Shown: in pieces, positions 36,953-49,991 of the stretch
Position numbering within the stretch: the first letter of the stretch is position 1
Layout of the letters: every line of letters starts with the position of its first letter
Assembly: GCA_036583965.1 (NCBI GenBank)
Contig: JAZBQD010000001.1
Span: forward strand, 30,290,597-30,354,596
Direction: 5' to 3'
Length of the DNA stretch: 64,000 nucleotides
From: Prunella strophiata
Taxonomy: Eukaryota > Chordata > Aves > Passeriformes > Prunellidae
The notes under the pieces: model-generated
The model's input: the letters and a program-made list of their open reading frames with translations, nothing else
Told to the model about the DNA's origin: nothing
The model's database searches: none
Translations under genes and position numbers: made by a program

Positions 36953-39900
36953 TAAGACTGTAAGAAACTCATATCTTCATCTCCTTTCTTTCTTCCTCCT
37001 TCCTCTCCTCCCCCCACATCAAAAATAAGGGGAGGGGGTGAAAAAGAAAGATTGTTAGATGGTTTCTGAAAGGCTGAAGTATTTATTCTGTCAGCTTGTC
37101 AGCAGTTAATGATAGAGCTGAAAAAAAATTCTGTCATGAAAAACAGTTTGAAAAGCTGTTTGAAAAATACATAGGCTTTAAAGTCTTAGCTGTCACCCTG
37201 TCCTGTCCATGTGTAGTTCTTAAACAGCAGTGGCACTAATGATAGCACTAACCAATCAGGGGAACTCATGTGGTTAGTTTGCCTCAGGCAATTCTCTTTT
37301 TGTTGGATTCCCTCTGAGTACTGTTTTCTGTACTTAAGGCCATATGTGAGATGTATCATCACAATCAAAAATGAACCTGAATATTACCTTCCTTTTATCC
37401 TGTCGATTGAAATCAAATTTCTGTTAATTGATTTAGACTGATGAAAAAGTCTAATAATATATGTACTTGCCAAAGCAAAGTTCAAAACTAACACAGTTTT
37501 AGTCAAGCTAAAAGCACATTAATTATGAAATACAGGGATTTTTAAGAGGGTAGTATATACTCTAAAAGTGGGTGATGAAAACAGCATCTTGTTGGTGATA
37601 TTTGCCCCTGTTGCTATGTGTACATTATTTTATAATAGTACTTCTTGGTGTAACTATGTATTTTCCTTTTATAGAACAAATTACCTCTAAGAGATTTATT
37701 AAAATCAGAACTGCAACAAGAAACTGTAATCTATTAAAACATTATGTGTTTTGCATTCTATCTCACTGTGCTTTGCCTTTTACCTGCTCAACTCAGTCAA
37801 AATTGGATCCTGTAGTAGACAGAAGAGTTTCCAACAAGGCTTTTCCTGCTCTGTTTTTGCATATCCTATGTACCCAGGCTAGACCCTCAGTCCATAATTT
37901 TATCCATGAATACCACAGCAGAGATTTTCCACTCTGTGTGTATATATATGTACACATGCACTGAAAAATGTAAACTTACTTGCATATATAAACAGACACA
38001 TTCATGGAATTCGAGATTTATGTGTGTATAACTGTGCCTGCTCACGGAGGTTAAGTGAAAAAAAATATTGATACAAATATATAGTTCTTTCCATAACTAA
38101 AATCTCCTATGGTTTTTATTATTGACAATGATTTTGCTCCTGTAACAATTCTGGATACAGGTAGGTGATATTTCTCTTTGTATTTCAGTCACTAGACTGG
38201 AATTTTCTTTGGGCAGTTACAGAAGCATCCATATTTGTTTATTGTTTCTGCAATATAGGGCATATTCAAGGACGTAACTTCCACAAATCGTCTTCATCTC
38301 TGTTTAGACTACAGAACCAAAAGTGAGATTGATTCACAGAGGGAAAATGCACCCAGCTGTGGCTTTTTTTTTTCCTTATTGACCATCTATTTCTGTAGAA
38401 TGTGTCATTAAAAGTTCTCTGCCTTCCTGTTAGCTCAGCCTTGCCCATATGACACTGATTTACATGCTTGTTTACAGTTTATGAGGAAGAATAAAATGAG
38501 CATACTGGCAAACTTCTCATTTTTATAGTGCCAGTTGTCATGCTAGCATAGTTTTCAATTTACTTACCTTTGGACAGTCCTCTTATCTGGTCCTAATTGT
38601 TTTAACTGCTTAAAATTTAAACATGTGGAGATTCCCCCCCTTCACCTTCTCCCAGATTCTAATTTTGGGGAAGTAGAAGTAAAAAGAAAGAGAAGGGGAG
38701 AGAGAGAAAGAGAAGGAGCTGAACACACTGTCCCTGTTTGCTATGTAAAGTATGCCTCATTTCTTTGATCTTGAGTAATAATAATTCTGGGGAGTTATAC
38801 TGTTTTCATATGCTTCAAAGCTGTGTCAAAGTTTTGCTGCTTAAGGGTACTTCTTTATTCTATTGGCTCTTGGGTACTGAGATGACAGGTCCTCTGTACT
38901 AGGTGCAGGCTTTTTCAAGTCATAGCCTTCAGCAAAACATCAAATTACCAAATACAGGGTAACATACTTCTACACAAATGCCTTTCCTGTAGATATATTA
39001 TACCATATATATTAAATACTTTAGTGTTACACGGTACATTTTATGTGCAATAGAAAGTGATGGTTTGAGGTAGCCTTAGGGGTACTTTTTTCCACAAGCA
39101 GAAAAAGCTAGTGTATACCGTATCAAGTATGGTTTTTACAGGACTTTCTGCCCGAAGGCCTTTGTAAATAAGTAATGATCAACAGATTGGCTGTGGGTTT
39201 TTGAAAAGCATGCCTGTGTCAGTTTGCATGATGGGGGAAGATTTTCAAAGTACAGCCTGCTTTCATTGCCTGCTGAAGAGGGACTGAGGGAGAGTAGTCA
39301 TCCTGAGCCTGAGCTGTCTGCTCAGTAGCACATCAGAATTGCTAAACACAGGTTGAGCAGTGAGTGGAGAACTTGCCAGGCTTCCAAATCCAGACATTGT
39401 TTTCTTTCTCTTCTCTGTTGCTGCTAAATTTATTCTCCAGCCCAGTGTTCGCACCCTCAGCTTCTCCCCAGACCCAGCCGTCTCTTCGTTTTACTCTTTA
39501 TCTACACTGACTTAGCTTTGGTCCAAGGTGCTAGAAAAGACAAAGTGGATTGAATCAGAAGAGAGCTCTGTTAAGATTTGTTTGTAATGGTCAAACTCTT
39601 TTCTCCTCTCTGGAACAAAGGTGGACTGTATAATCTGCTATTTCGTATCCTTGTAAATTACAGAAAGTGACAGGTACTTGCTTTCCTGCCCAGAAATCTT
39701 TAGTGCATGTCAGCTAGAAGTACCCAAGAGGTAAATCAGCTAAAGCACTGTCATGTCTGTAGCTGATATTTATCTTTAGAAGTTTTTTTTGTAAATTTGC
39801 TTTAAAAACTCCCTTTTCAAGTCAGCTTTGCCCCTGTCCCACCTGCCCAGAAATAGCTGGCTACTTTTGCAAACTTTTTCTCAGCTGTGGTTTTAGATCC

Positions 39901-42129
39901 AGAGGATCTAGAAGGAGCCTGGACGACAAGAAGTCTGGATTATGAAAACAACAAATATGTGAAAAATTCATTAATAAATTGAAATCCAACTTGTGACTTT
40001 TGAATCGTTCTGAGCAGCCCTCCAGTTTTTATTCAACCAGATAATGTTGAAAATGCTGCGTAGGTTTTAGATTCCCACAGTGGTGGAGGGTATTATGCTG
40101 TGAGACAAAGCTTTATGACTTCTTGTATTGCTGGATTAGAGCAGAGGATGGAAATGGTATCACAGGGATTCCCTGGGACCTCATGACAAGTGGTCTGACC
40201 TGGTTGGAGAGTGGGAGTTTTTGAGATTTACAAACACATAAGTAGAAATCTGCATTACCAAAGAGGATCCAGATAGATGGATTGGAGACATCTTTTTAAT
40301 GACTCTAAATTACAATAATTTACTAATTGATGTAAATAGACAATTGACATACAAATGCTCTTTGTGTACATCTCAGATGGTCTAGACTCACATTTAGGAA
40401 GTCACTGTTCTGACTGAATGCTGCATCACATCAAATGGCATGAGCAGAATCACATTGATGCAATGCTAGAAGAGTCTACTCAATCAGAAACAAATCTTTC
40501 AAATTCCAACAATACCTACAAATGCAAATTAACCAGAAAAATACTCAGTATTGTCATGACTGTTTTTACCTGTTTTACATCAGCAAAAGTCTGTCCCATT
40601 AAATGCACAAGAGCATGGATACTTTTTTAAATAACTGAAACTCCGACAGGAAAATGTATACTCCTCCAGTTAAGATGTGAACACAAGGACATCCTATTAC
40701 AGTAAAAAATAAAATTTAAATAGGAAATAGAAGGAAAAGGAAGGAAGGCTGTGACTGGGAGAGTAATCAGATCTCAGGTATCCTTCATGAGGTGGAGAAG
40801 AAAAGAAGAACCAATCAATGCCTCTGGCATCATGCAGCAATATCAGTCCTTGTTCATCATCTCAGTTGCAGGTTCTGATGTGAGTTATTGATGAGCAGCC
40901 ACGTTAACTGTGAGGAACCTATGTTGCCTGAATATCAAATAGCAAAGCTAGTTTTTTTAAAAAATGTGTCATTTTGGATTCAGAATGACCAGTAAAAATG
41001 TGAAAAGCCCTGGATATGAATCAAAAAAGCCACTTAAATGATTGTTGCTGAGCCTCAAGTCTATACTTATTGCTTTGGTAGCTGCTACTGCATGAGTGGA
41101 ATACACTGACTTGAAGGAAATGTCAGCCCAGCCGAGTCAAACTACCTCTTAATGCAAGAACAAATAGCATATGACAGGGCCCAAGGGGCCTGAAGAGCAA
41201 ACAAATAGTTTGTCCCTGTCCACTCTGGATGTAGTGGTGTAGTTGACATAGGCCTCTAGACAAGTAGCATACTCAGCAGAGGGTCATTATCATTAGTGTC
41301 CCTGATCACATAAGAATCAGAGGCATCAGAGGACACTGGGTTTTCAGTGTGTTGCCAAGGAGAATTTCATAAGCCTGAGGATTTTTTTTTGATCGAGGAT
41401 CTAAAATAATTCCCAACCAAACAATAAAACTTGCTCAGAAACTGTCAAGACCCAGCTAAATGACACAGAAAAAAAGTGAGCTCTTTGGCATACATTTCCA
41501 GAAGCCTAATGAGATTATTTATCTGAAGTTGAGGAGGAAACCTCCTGTCTTTTTTCCTGAAGTTGTATATAATATTTAAAATATATGAACAATGGCTGTG
41601 CACATTTATCTCCTCATCCACCCACTAAGCCACATACACTTAAATGTACATACACATTTCTGCTAGTGCCACTCAGCATGAATATGCATTGCCTCTACCA
41701 TTGTAGTGCTGCCTTTCCATGAAATGAAACTGTGAGCTTTCTCATAGAAACAACAAAAAAAAAAGTGATGGCAGATCTAAGGAAGCATTTCTCAAGCCAG
41801 AACTGGTAAAATAAGTTGAATCTGATCATTTTCCATGACTCCCTTAAACCAGACATGAAGGTAGGGTTTGAAAAGGTGAAAGCCCACTGATGAACCATAG
41901 TAATGGTATATATTTATGTCCCTCAGCCTTGGAAGTTTCCATTTTGTACTCAAATTTATATCCAGACTTTATGCAGTGCTAATATGCAATGATAACCAAG
42001 CTGCAACCCAGCACGTATGTAATAGCACAATTCACTTCTTGATTCTCTTTTACAAGTTCACTATGGAACAACAGGAGTAATTCAGTGATTACCATGTTAC
42101 CTTACACCAGTTTTTAACAATATTATAGA

Positions 42130-42302
42130 ATTAAATTATTTGAATGATAGGTGGTAGTATCTGTTAGCCTCCTGACTCTCACTACCATTGGTGGACCAGG
42201 GACTGGTAACTTTGGCTCCCTGTTTAATTTGTCTCCTTTCCATTTCTTTGTTGAAGAACTGGCTTCTTGATCTGAAGTAGGGCACCCAGGTTTCAAAAAG
42301 AC
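42130..42302 (-). other. Possible ERV leader or internal remnant next to the LTR
   Basis: On the minus strand, the bases after the LTR end include CAGTCTTTTT and then TGGGTGCCC, which is reminiscent of a retroviral primer-binding site of the TGGNGCCC type. Two minus-strand frames are open across this stretch for 67 and 102 codons. No retroviral domain is recognisable. It could equally be unrelated flanking intron. Confidence 0.25.
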
Positions 42303-43700
42303 TGTAGTGGTTGATGCTGATGCCAAACACCCTTGAAAGCTGCTCTCTCACTGCCCTCCACAGCTGGACAGGGGATAGAAAATGCAACAAAGGGTTCATG
42401 GGTTGAGGATAATGGCAGAGATCACTCACAAAACAGACTTGCATTAGAAGTATTAATTGAATTTATTGCTAACAAAACCAGAGGAGGATAATGACAAATA
42501 TAAACAGACCTTAAAACATCTTCCCCCTCCTTCTTCCTCCTTCCCAGCTCTACTTCCTCCCCCCAGAGGTGCAGGGAGATGAGGAGTGGGGTTTATGGTC
42601 AGTGATACATGTCATTTCTCCCACTGCTCAGGGAGAGGAGTCTGGCTTCAGTGTGGGGTCCATCCCATGGGAGAGCTCTCTGTGCACTTCTCCAGTGTGT
42701 GAGTCCATTCCACAGGCAGCAGTTCTGTGCAAACTGCTGCAATCCAGGTCACTCTTCCATGAGTGCAGTCCTTCAAGGACAGGCTGCTCCAGCATGGCTC
42801 CTGCACAGGGTCACAAGTCCTGCCAGGAAACCTGCTCCAGCATGGGCTCCTCTCTCCATGGGTCTGCAGGTCCCTGCCAGGTGGCTGCTCCAGCACGGGC
42901 CTCCTGTGGGGTCCCAGCCTCCTCTCAGGCATCCACCTTTTCCAGCATGGGTCTCCTGCATGGGCTGCAGGGGGATCTCTGCATGCCCATGGACTTGCAT
43001 GGGCTGCAGGGGGATCTCTGCATCCCCATGGACCTGCATGGGCTGCAGGGGGATCTCTGCATGCCCCATGGACCTGCATGGGCTGCAGGGGGATCTCTGC
43101 ATGCCCCATGGGCCTGCATGGGCTGCAGGGGGATCTCTGCATCCCCATGGATTTCCATGGGCTGCAGGGGGATCTCTGCATCCCCATGGATTTCCATGGG
43201 CTGCAGGGGCATCTCTGCATGCCCATGGACCTGCATGGGCTGCAGGGGGATCTCTGCATCTCCATGGGCTGCAGGGGGATCTCTGCATGCCCATGGATTT
43301 CCATGGGCTGCAGGGGGATCTCTGCATGCCCATTGACCTGCATGGGCTGCAGGGGGATCTCTGCATCCCCATGGACCTGCATGGGCTGCAGGGGGACATC
43401 CTGCTTCACCATGATCTTCACCATGGGCTGCAGGGGAACCTCAGCTCAGGTGCCTGGAGCTCCTCCTTCCCCTCCTTCTCCACTGACCATGGGGTCTGCA
43501 GAGCTCTTCTTCTTACATGTTCTCACCCTGCTCTTCTCTGGCCTCGTTACATCTGCATAATAACTTTTATTTCCTTGTTCTTACATATGTTATACAAGAG
43601 GTCTTACCATCATTTCTAATTGGCCCCACCTTGGCCAGCAGCATGCCCATCTTGGAGCTGACTTGCACAAGTCTTTTTGGGATAAGAGAGCAGGAAAGGA
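42303..43700 (-). mobile_element. Endogenous-retrovirus LTR, avian type, with internal expansion
   Basis: A GC-rich block stands out from the AT-rich intron. Its plus-strand text follows, in order, the hallmarks of an LTR family common in Neoavian genomes as I recall it. First comes a TG start (TGTAGTGGTTGATGC), then a CTGGACAGGGGA segment, and then the minus-strand polyadenylation signal AATAAA (TTTATT at 42462-42467). A C-rich CTTCCCCCTCC tract and degenerate GCTCCAGCATGG units follow, then CCATGGGCTGCAGGGG units, the CTCCTTCCCCTCCTTCTCC segment, and finally the TTGGCCAGCAG and CTTGGAGCTGAC segments near 43630-43665. The polyadenylation signal puts its transcription on the minus strand, antisense to KCNMA1. 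The high-coordinate end is diverged and its exact limit is uncertain; no clear target-site duplication was found. It is a decayed copy with no retroviral protein reading frame. Confidence 0.7.
42959..43421. repeat. 39-bp minisatellite inside the LTR
   Basis: There are twelve tandem units, each beginning CATGGGCTGCAGGGG. Unit starts are 42959, 42998, 43037, 43077, 43117, 43156, 43195, 43234, 43263, 43302, 43341 and 43380. Lengths are 39 nt (eight units), 40 nt (two), 29 nt (one truncated) and 42 nt (last, degenerate). A partial thirteenth unit starts at 43422. Two main unit variants exist, ending GGACCTG or GGATTTC. Because 39 is divisible by three, the array stays open in several frames on both strands and makes long apparent proteins of 208-336 residues. 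Confidence 0.95.
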
Positions 43701-46700
43701 AAGGAGAATGTTCCTGCAGAAGAAAAATACAATTTTTATAAAGTTCAGGCTAAGAGAAGATGCACTCAGATCAAAGCAATAGAAATTAAAAAAAGCTCTT
43801 TAGCTATAAACTGGGTTTAAAGAAAAAAAAAGTATTCTTATAATCATTGACTGGCAACAGTGGTAGCTTTTATCATAATGTCACACACTTCATGTAAGTG
43901 AAAAAAACACTCCTGTATTTTATGATGCCACTTAACTGTGGGTTTATCTTTTACAAATGAGAAATTATTTTTTCAGGTATGTTCTCCTACCCCTCAAAGA
44001 TGACTAGTTCTGCAGCTTCAGCAGATCTAAATGGGAAATCTTAAAAACATTGACTGTGTGCCTTGTCTCCCCCTCATAAAGTTGCTTATGGAAAAGTCTG
44101 GAAGTTAACTATTTTGTTACTTTTTTATGTGAGAGGCTTCATACTTCAGAAGCATATTTTGATCATGTCCTTAGGTATCAAGATAATTTAAAAAGCAAGA
44201 TTCTTACACTAAGAAGCTTTATATCATTGTTCTTAGTAGTCTTGATAAATTAATGGGAAGCCTTCAGTAAGGCTTCTGAGAGTAGTAAAACCAACAACAT
44301 CTGGGCAGAGCAAGAGGGAAGAAATAACAATTAACATTGTAGTTCAGCCCATAAACTGGACAAGGCACTAGGTACCAGCCACTGTATTAGATACAGTGTT
44401 CTTTGTAAATTTAGGGAAAAAAGACAGTATGAGATTGTAATAATATTAGGATAGCTTCTGAATATGACAGTGAAAGCATTTAGCAGTAAAATGCAGGTTT
44501 TCTTTCTCTTGTCACACTGGGTTTTCTTCTCTAAAGCCTGGTGCATCTGGGCACTGAATCCTTACAAATTTCGTTTCTGATTAACCTGTGAAAGGAAAGA
44601 TCAGTGATAGAGTGTCATTAGTGTAACACACAGAGGCAACAAATTCTCATTACAACTTAATGCCATCCACACAGGCTGCAGGGTCACAGGGAATGGCTAA
44701 TGGTAGCCGACAAATGTTGGGTGTATTAGTCACAAAACATTTGCTGAATTCCATCAGAATGTCGTGACAACCTTCATAGCTAGTCCCAGTGAGCTGCTGG
44801 AGTCAGCGGAGCTTTCCTGTGACAAGCCGTCACTCTGTCTTGGTTGAGCTTTACAGCACCAGTCAAAGCAGTCACAGAAGATTGAAGTGACAGAGGCCCA
44901 CTGAGTAAATAGTGAAACATGCAGCACATCATGAAATATTCAGCCAGGGTGTAAAAGCTCTAAATGCTTTTTCAATTATTAGCACCTGCACTGGCTGCAC
45001 ACATCTAACACTAGCAGCATGTTAATTGCCACAATTTGTTAGGGTAGTTGTAGGAGAAATTTTGAAGGCATGAGACGTTCTTTAGCGTGTCTTCAATTCC
45101 TCTCTAACCTTCAGCAAACCCACTCCTTCCTCCTAAAATTAAGCATCTGTGTGCATACTCTTGCTAAGACATACCCACAAGCCCCTAAGTCAGGTAGAAA
45201 AACTCAAAATTCCTGAACCACAGGCAGGGTGTCTCTAAAGACCCTGAATCTTCTGCAGGAGGCTGCTGAACATCTTTTTGTGCACAAAACCCAGATATGG
45301 CTACCTGAGAAAGGCACAATTGCAGACTCTAACAGACACAGGTTGAAGAGGAGTAGTGTTTTTATCAGGTGTGTTTTCTGTTGACTTTATATAAGGATAA
45401 TTTTATTGGAGGACAGAATAAAAACTAGCCAAGACATTATATTACTGATGTGTAAAGACTTAAGAGATTTCAGTTTATTCTCATACAAGCCCAGGGTCCT
45501 TCCCTGCTGGTCACACAGTATTCTTGTTCCCAGTTCACAGCATATGGAGTAGTTCCACTGCAGATCAGGGAGGGTATGTTGCTCTAGTTCTCAATTGCAC
45601 GTGTATAATAGCATAAGACAAGGGTGACATAATACAAGGGTATGTTTAACAATAGTCATTTAATGAGGAAGCTCTTTAGTCCTGAATGGTCTTTTCAGTT
45701 CTGTCCATCCCCAGTGAATACCCAAAAGTTTCTGACTCAAAAACTCAGCTTTTGCAGTGGTTATAAATGTGTGCTAGTGATGCAGTACTCTTTAAAATGT
45801 AATGTTGACTTCCTTGCAGTTGGTTTCCTGTAAGTGGGATTTATGGTTTTGCTTTAGGCTGTTGTCTTCCAGGCAGGCTTTTTGGGTTTGCAGCTGTAAC
45901 TTGGCATTTAGCATCGTTTTCAAGTTTAATTGCACATGAGTGGCATTATAGGCTCTTCAAAACCTTGAAAAGATGGTATTTTGCTCTTCATTTTAAGTCA
46001 TGCGTATGTAATATCTGCCATAAGAACCAGAGAAGCTATTTTTAAACTGGGGTTATGGATGAGGGAAATTTAACTTTTGTTCCTTTCCTTCTATACAGGC
46101 TATACATGTCTTTTCCTAGCCAGAAGGACCAAATGCTTTGGTCATTGCAAGTCATAAAAACCAACATCTCAATTAAAAATGTGAGGGATTTAATTGACAG
46201 AAAGTGGCTTTTTTCCCTACAATTTGAATTCTTGAATCAGAGGACTTTGCAGCCCTGGAGAACCTAATGACTGCAGTGTGACTATAAGCATTTCTGCAGT
46301 AACCTGTCAGTGTGACTCAAGCAGAGCTTGGCAAGGCCATCTCCAAGGATGAGGAGGCAGAGAGGCTCTAGAAACATTCAGTCCATGATTTGGCTGTAAG
46401 GACAACCACTGTAATGCTTTGTGTAGTATAAATTTTAATGGGAAGAGGGTGTCCAAATGCCTTAGGCAGATTTGACAGCTTTGGCCTCTCTATGTGTCTA
46501 TCTTAATTAATTTCTAGTATTTGCAAAACAGGTTTGGATCATCAGATTAATGAGGGTGTACATGTCCAAAGTAGTAATACTATTTTATAACTGTTCTGAT
46601 CAATTCAATTTTTCAAATATGCAAGTCAGTGTATTTTCTGATACACTCAGTAACATCTGAGGACAAAGTTGGACCAAAGTAGTGAAGGGTTTCAAAGGAC

Positions 46701-48390
46701 CAGAGACAGCTTCAGGGATCACTTTACTGAGAATGAAATGAACATTGATTAAAGAGAAATTGAAATAATATTTTATTCCAGAAGATTTAAATTTAATAAA
46801 CACACTTACATGAATAACCCCACATGTTCTGAAACAGAAGGTGGCTAGTCATATCACAGGGTCCTTCTCAGGCAATAATCCATTATCCTGGAGTCAAAGT
46901 AGTACAATAATATCTCTTAGCATGCTTTCATGTTGTGTGTCCCATCCTGTTTGCTTCCTTTAAGGTTCCCACTTGCTATATTCCAAGGCAATAAAGCAGA
47001 GTCTAAACAGTTTATGATACTGCAAATAAATGCATGTATTGATTAAAAGAAAAACCAAAAATCAAAAGGGTTTTTTGTTTTTTTTTAATCACAATTTGTT
47101 ACCTACAACTTCAACAGGAGGTTATATCTGATGATTCACATGCTTTGTTCTTCCCTCAAACCAACTTATGTTTAAGCCTAAAATATTCTAATAAACCTTT
47201 GGAAGAAGCTACTTTGAATGTTCCCTGTTAGGATGCAAAGCCCAAAAGAACTATGCTAGGTTTTAAGCACTCACACTCTAAAAACTGCCTCAAACCTCAA
47301 GGCAGTTGACCGTAATTGGATATCAGATATCTGATGGCACCTGCTTTTTTATAACATTCCTTTCAATTTGTATCATTTCTGTGAACAATTTTTGTGTCTA
47401 ATGGGATTAGAGTCTTGCTAAATAGTCACTTGTGTTAAAGCTTCGGATCATCTATTTAGTTTTAAATCTCAGAGCAGAAAGGAAACACTGATTACAAAAC
47501 TAGAAGGTAGCATTGTTTAAAAATTGATTTATTATAGCTCCTCTGATGAAAGATGGGGAAGGATTGTATGTGCTTGATTTCTGAAAGGATAAGAAGATGA
47601 TTTGGCTGGTGAACTTCAGCTTTTGAAAAGTGAACTTTTCAGTCCTCCTCTAGGAAAACTCGTGAAGAAATGTTCTGTTGAAGTGTTGGGGGAAAAAAAA
47701 CCCTAACCCTGAAACAAGAGAAAGAAAAACATTCCTCAGTGGAAACTCCTGAAGATTCCTAATCTTTTGGCAAACTTTCTTATTTTGAAACATACAGCTA
47801 ACACATTCCATTAGAAAAAACAGCTGGAACAGTGCACCACTAAACGTTGTCTGAACATTAGTACAACCTTCAAATTGAAGTGTTCATGGCTGCAGGTCTC
47901 ACTGTACCACCTGCAACTCTGAGCAGATGGGGATGCCCAATGAGTGGCATCTCAGCTCTCAGACAAAACTGCCGTGGCTGCAGCTTGCTGATGGATGGAA
48001 GAGAATGCAGAGTCTATGTATTTTTCTAGAAATTAAAAATAAGCCAACAAAACAGCAACCAAGCCCCACAACAAACCCCTTTGATACAGCTTTTTCATCT
48101 CTGCTTCCCACGAAAGAGGGAACACACTTAGGCAAGGCCTGTCATTATTCAGCTTGGAGTAGGATCAGAGACTCCAGGTAGTCCACTAGTGCCTCTCTGC
48201 TGCCTGTGGGCTACAGTGAAATCACTGAAGTGTATCTCCATTGAGAGCATTTAAAAACTGTGAAAACATAGTGTTTCTTTTTTTCCAGATGAGTCTGACT
48301 GATGTCTTCGCCATGCAGGGCATTGATTATCTTAAAGCATCAGAAGATTCTGGTTTAAGTGGAACATTGTAATTGATAATTTCTCAATCT

Positions 48391-48480
48391 TTTTTTGAGC
48401 CACTTTCTTTGGAGTTGATCCTGTTTGAGTGAAATGCATGAGAACTTTCCACTGATTTCAATGGATCTTTAACCAGTGGC
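48391..48480 (+). repeat. Ancient dispersed-repeat fragment
   Basis: GAGCCACTTTCTTTGGAGTT followed by AGAACTTTCCACTGATTTCA and ATGGATCTT resembles the same class of old sauropsid repeats with CATTGACTTCAATGG cores. Low certainty. Confidence 0.3.
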
Positions 48481-49867
48481 TATGAAATCACGCTAATTCA
48501 TCACCCTGACTGAATCTGAGATTATACTTTTCATAGGAGTGCAAGTGTTGATTGCATGGTAACTTACATGGTAACCATGTTCAAGGTGAATTAACCTATA
48601 TCACACAGTATGTTCACAGTCTGCTTTAGCAATCCATGCAGAAGAGAGGATCTCACCACAGCCTGCTGGTTCAAATGCTTTAAAAACAGGAAACTTCCCT
48701 GTTTTAAGAGCTCATACAATATGGGCATTTCTTTAATAGGCTTCAAAGGGCAAACTACTTTAAAATTTGGATACCTGTCTCAGAGCACTTAGCATATTCT
48801 TACATTGCAAATACTTTCTTCTTTGAAATGTTACAATTCTATATCAAGATATTTCCAGCATTCATGACAAAAACTTGAGGTAAAGACTGTAGCTTTCCAG
48901 ACAAAGCACTATTACATCATGCTAAATATAATATTTTAGGGTCAGTTTACCCTGTACCTTGTGAATACAATTCTGCTAGTGCTGTTGCATAATGCAGTCA
49001 CTTAGGGGTCTTCACCAGCATGTGAGAGTGTTGGAGTCACTTAGTACTTAGTTTAATGTTTGATTTTAGCATATAAATTAAAGAACTCTGTGTCTGGGCT
49101 TAGATGTAGCTATATAGCTGGAGAGCAAGTTCATAAAAATATCTTTTATTTGCTTCTCCTTTGAGAAGCCTTGTGCTTTAAAATGTTGCAGCAGAAACAC
49201 TTAGAAGGTTATCACAGGTAGAGTTGTCAGAGAAAATGGACATTGTTGTTTGGTATTAAAATCATGTATTCCAGATGTGGGCATTTGTTAGTCAGTCTGC
49301 TCTAAAATGACATACTGTTGAATCTTTAAAGGGCTTCAGTTTGGGAAAGCAAAATATGATTGGGCAAATTGCTAAAATATTTAAAGTGCAGCCTGTTAAA
49401 GCTTTTACTGTGAAGAGCATCACGTCAGAAGTTGTATGTGGTAAAAGCAAGTAATTGGCTTTCCATACTTATGCCAGTCAGTCAGCATCGGGCTCTGTTC
49501 CTATCCCTTCTACTTCATTGCAGATGCCTGTAGGAACTTCGATATTTATTTCAGAGGGGTGGGACTGGAAAGCAAAAACTTGGACGGATGTGATGGTGTC
49601 AGAAAACCCTATTCAAAATTAAATGGTTATTGGCATAGAAAGGATAGAAAGTCATTGAAACTGCACCCAACATTTAAAAATTATTTTTTTTTTTTTTTTT
49701 GGTATGCAGCTTTTGTTTAAAAATGTCCTTATTGAAAGCATGTTAAACTGCAAATACATTTCATTTTTTTACTTTTGTCCCTCTTTGTACACTGCTCTTG
49801 GGATATCTTTCCATCCATAATTCATAGTATTTTCCATTTATGCTGTCCTCAACTTGTTTTTCCCCAG

Positions 49868-49991
49868 GCATGACCCCTTGTTAATTCCTGGCAACGAGCA
49901 GATTGACAATATGGATGCCAACGTGAAAAAATACGACTCTACAGGGATGTTTCACTGGTGTCCAGCCAAAGACATCGAAAAGGTCATTTTG
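49868..49991 (+). CDS. KCNMA1: KCNMA1 exon leading into the RCK2 domain
   Basis: BK channel exon of 124 nt with acceptor tttttccccag (AG at 49866-49867) and donor gtaggt at 49992. The first base completes Arg from the previous exon. The exon then encodes 41 residues, [15 protein letters not shown], then [15 protein letters not shown], then [11 protein letters not shown], and ends in phase 0. It covers the end of the inter-RCK linker and the lead-in to the first strand of RCK2. The [11 protein letters not shown] tail is the avian form as I recall it, since mammals have CAPKEIEKVIL, and this is one reason for assigning the window to a bird. If the intron were retained, reading continues [16 protein letters not shown] and then stops at 50040-50042. 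Confidence 0.96.

Noticed and set aside
37602..37964. 120-codon open frame in intron
   Set aside because: Composition is that of AT-rich intron, no family signature and no splice sites fitting the gene phase.
42569..43619. Long open frames (208-336 codons) on both strands as a repeat-protein gene
   Set aside because: They are a by-product of a 39-bp tandem repeat inside an LTR. Several frames on both strands are open together, and there is no domain or splice context.
47698..47710. Telomere-like CCCTAACCCTGA
   Set aside because: Fewer than two full units after an A run; chance match, no interstitial telomere array.
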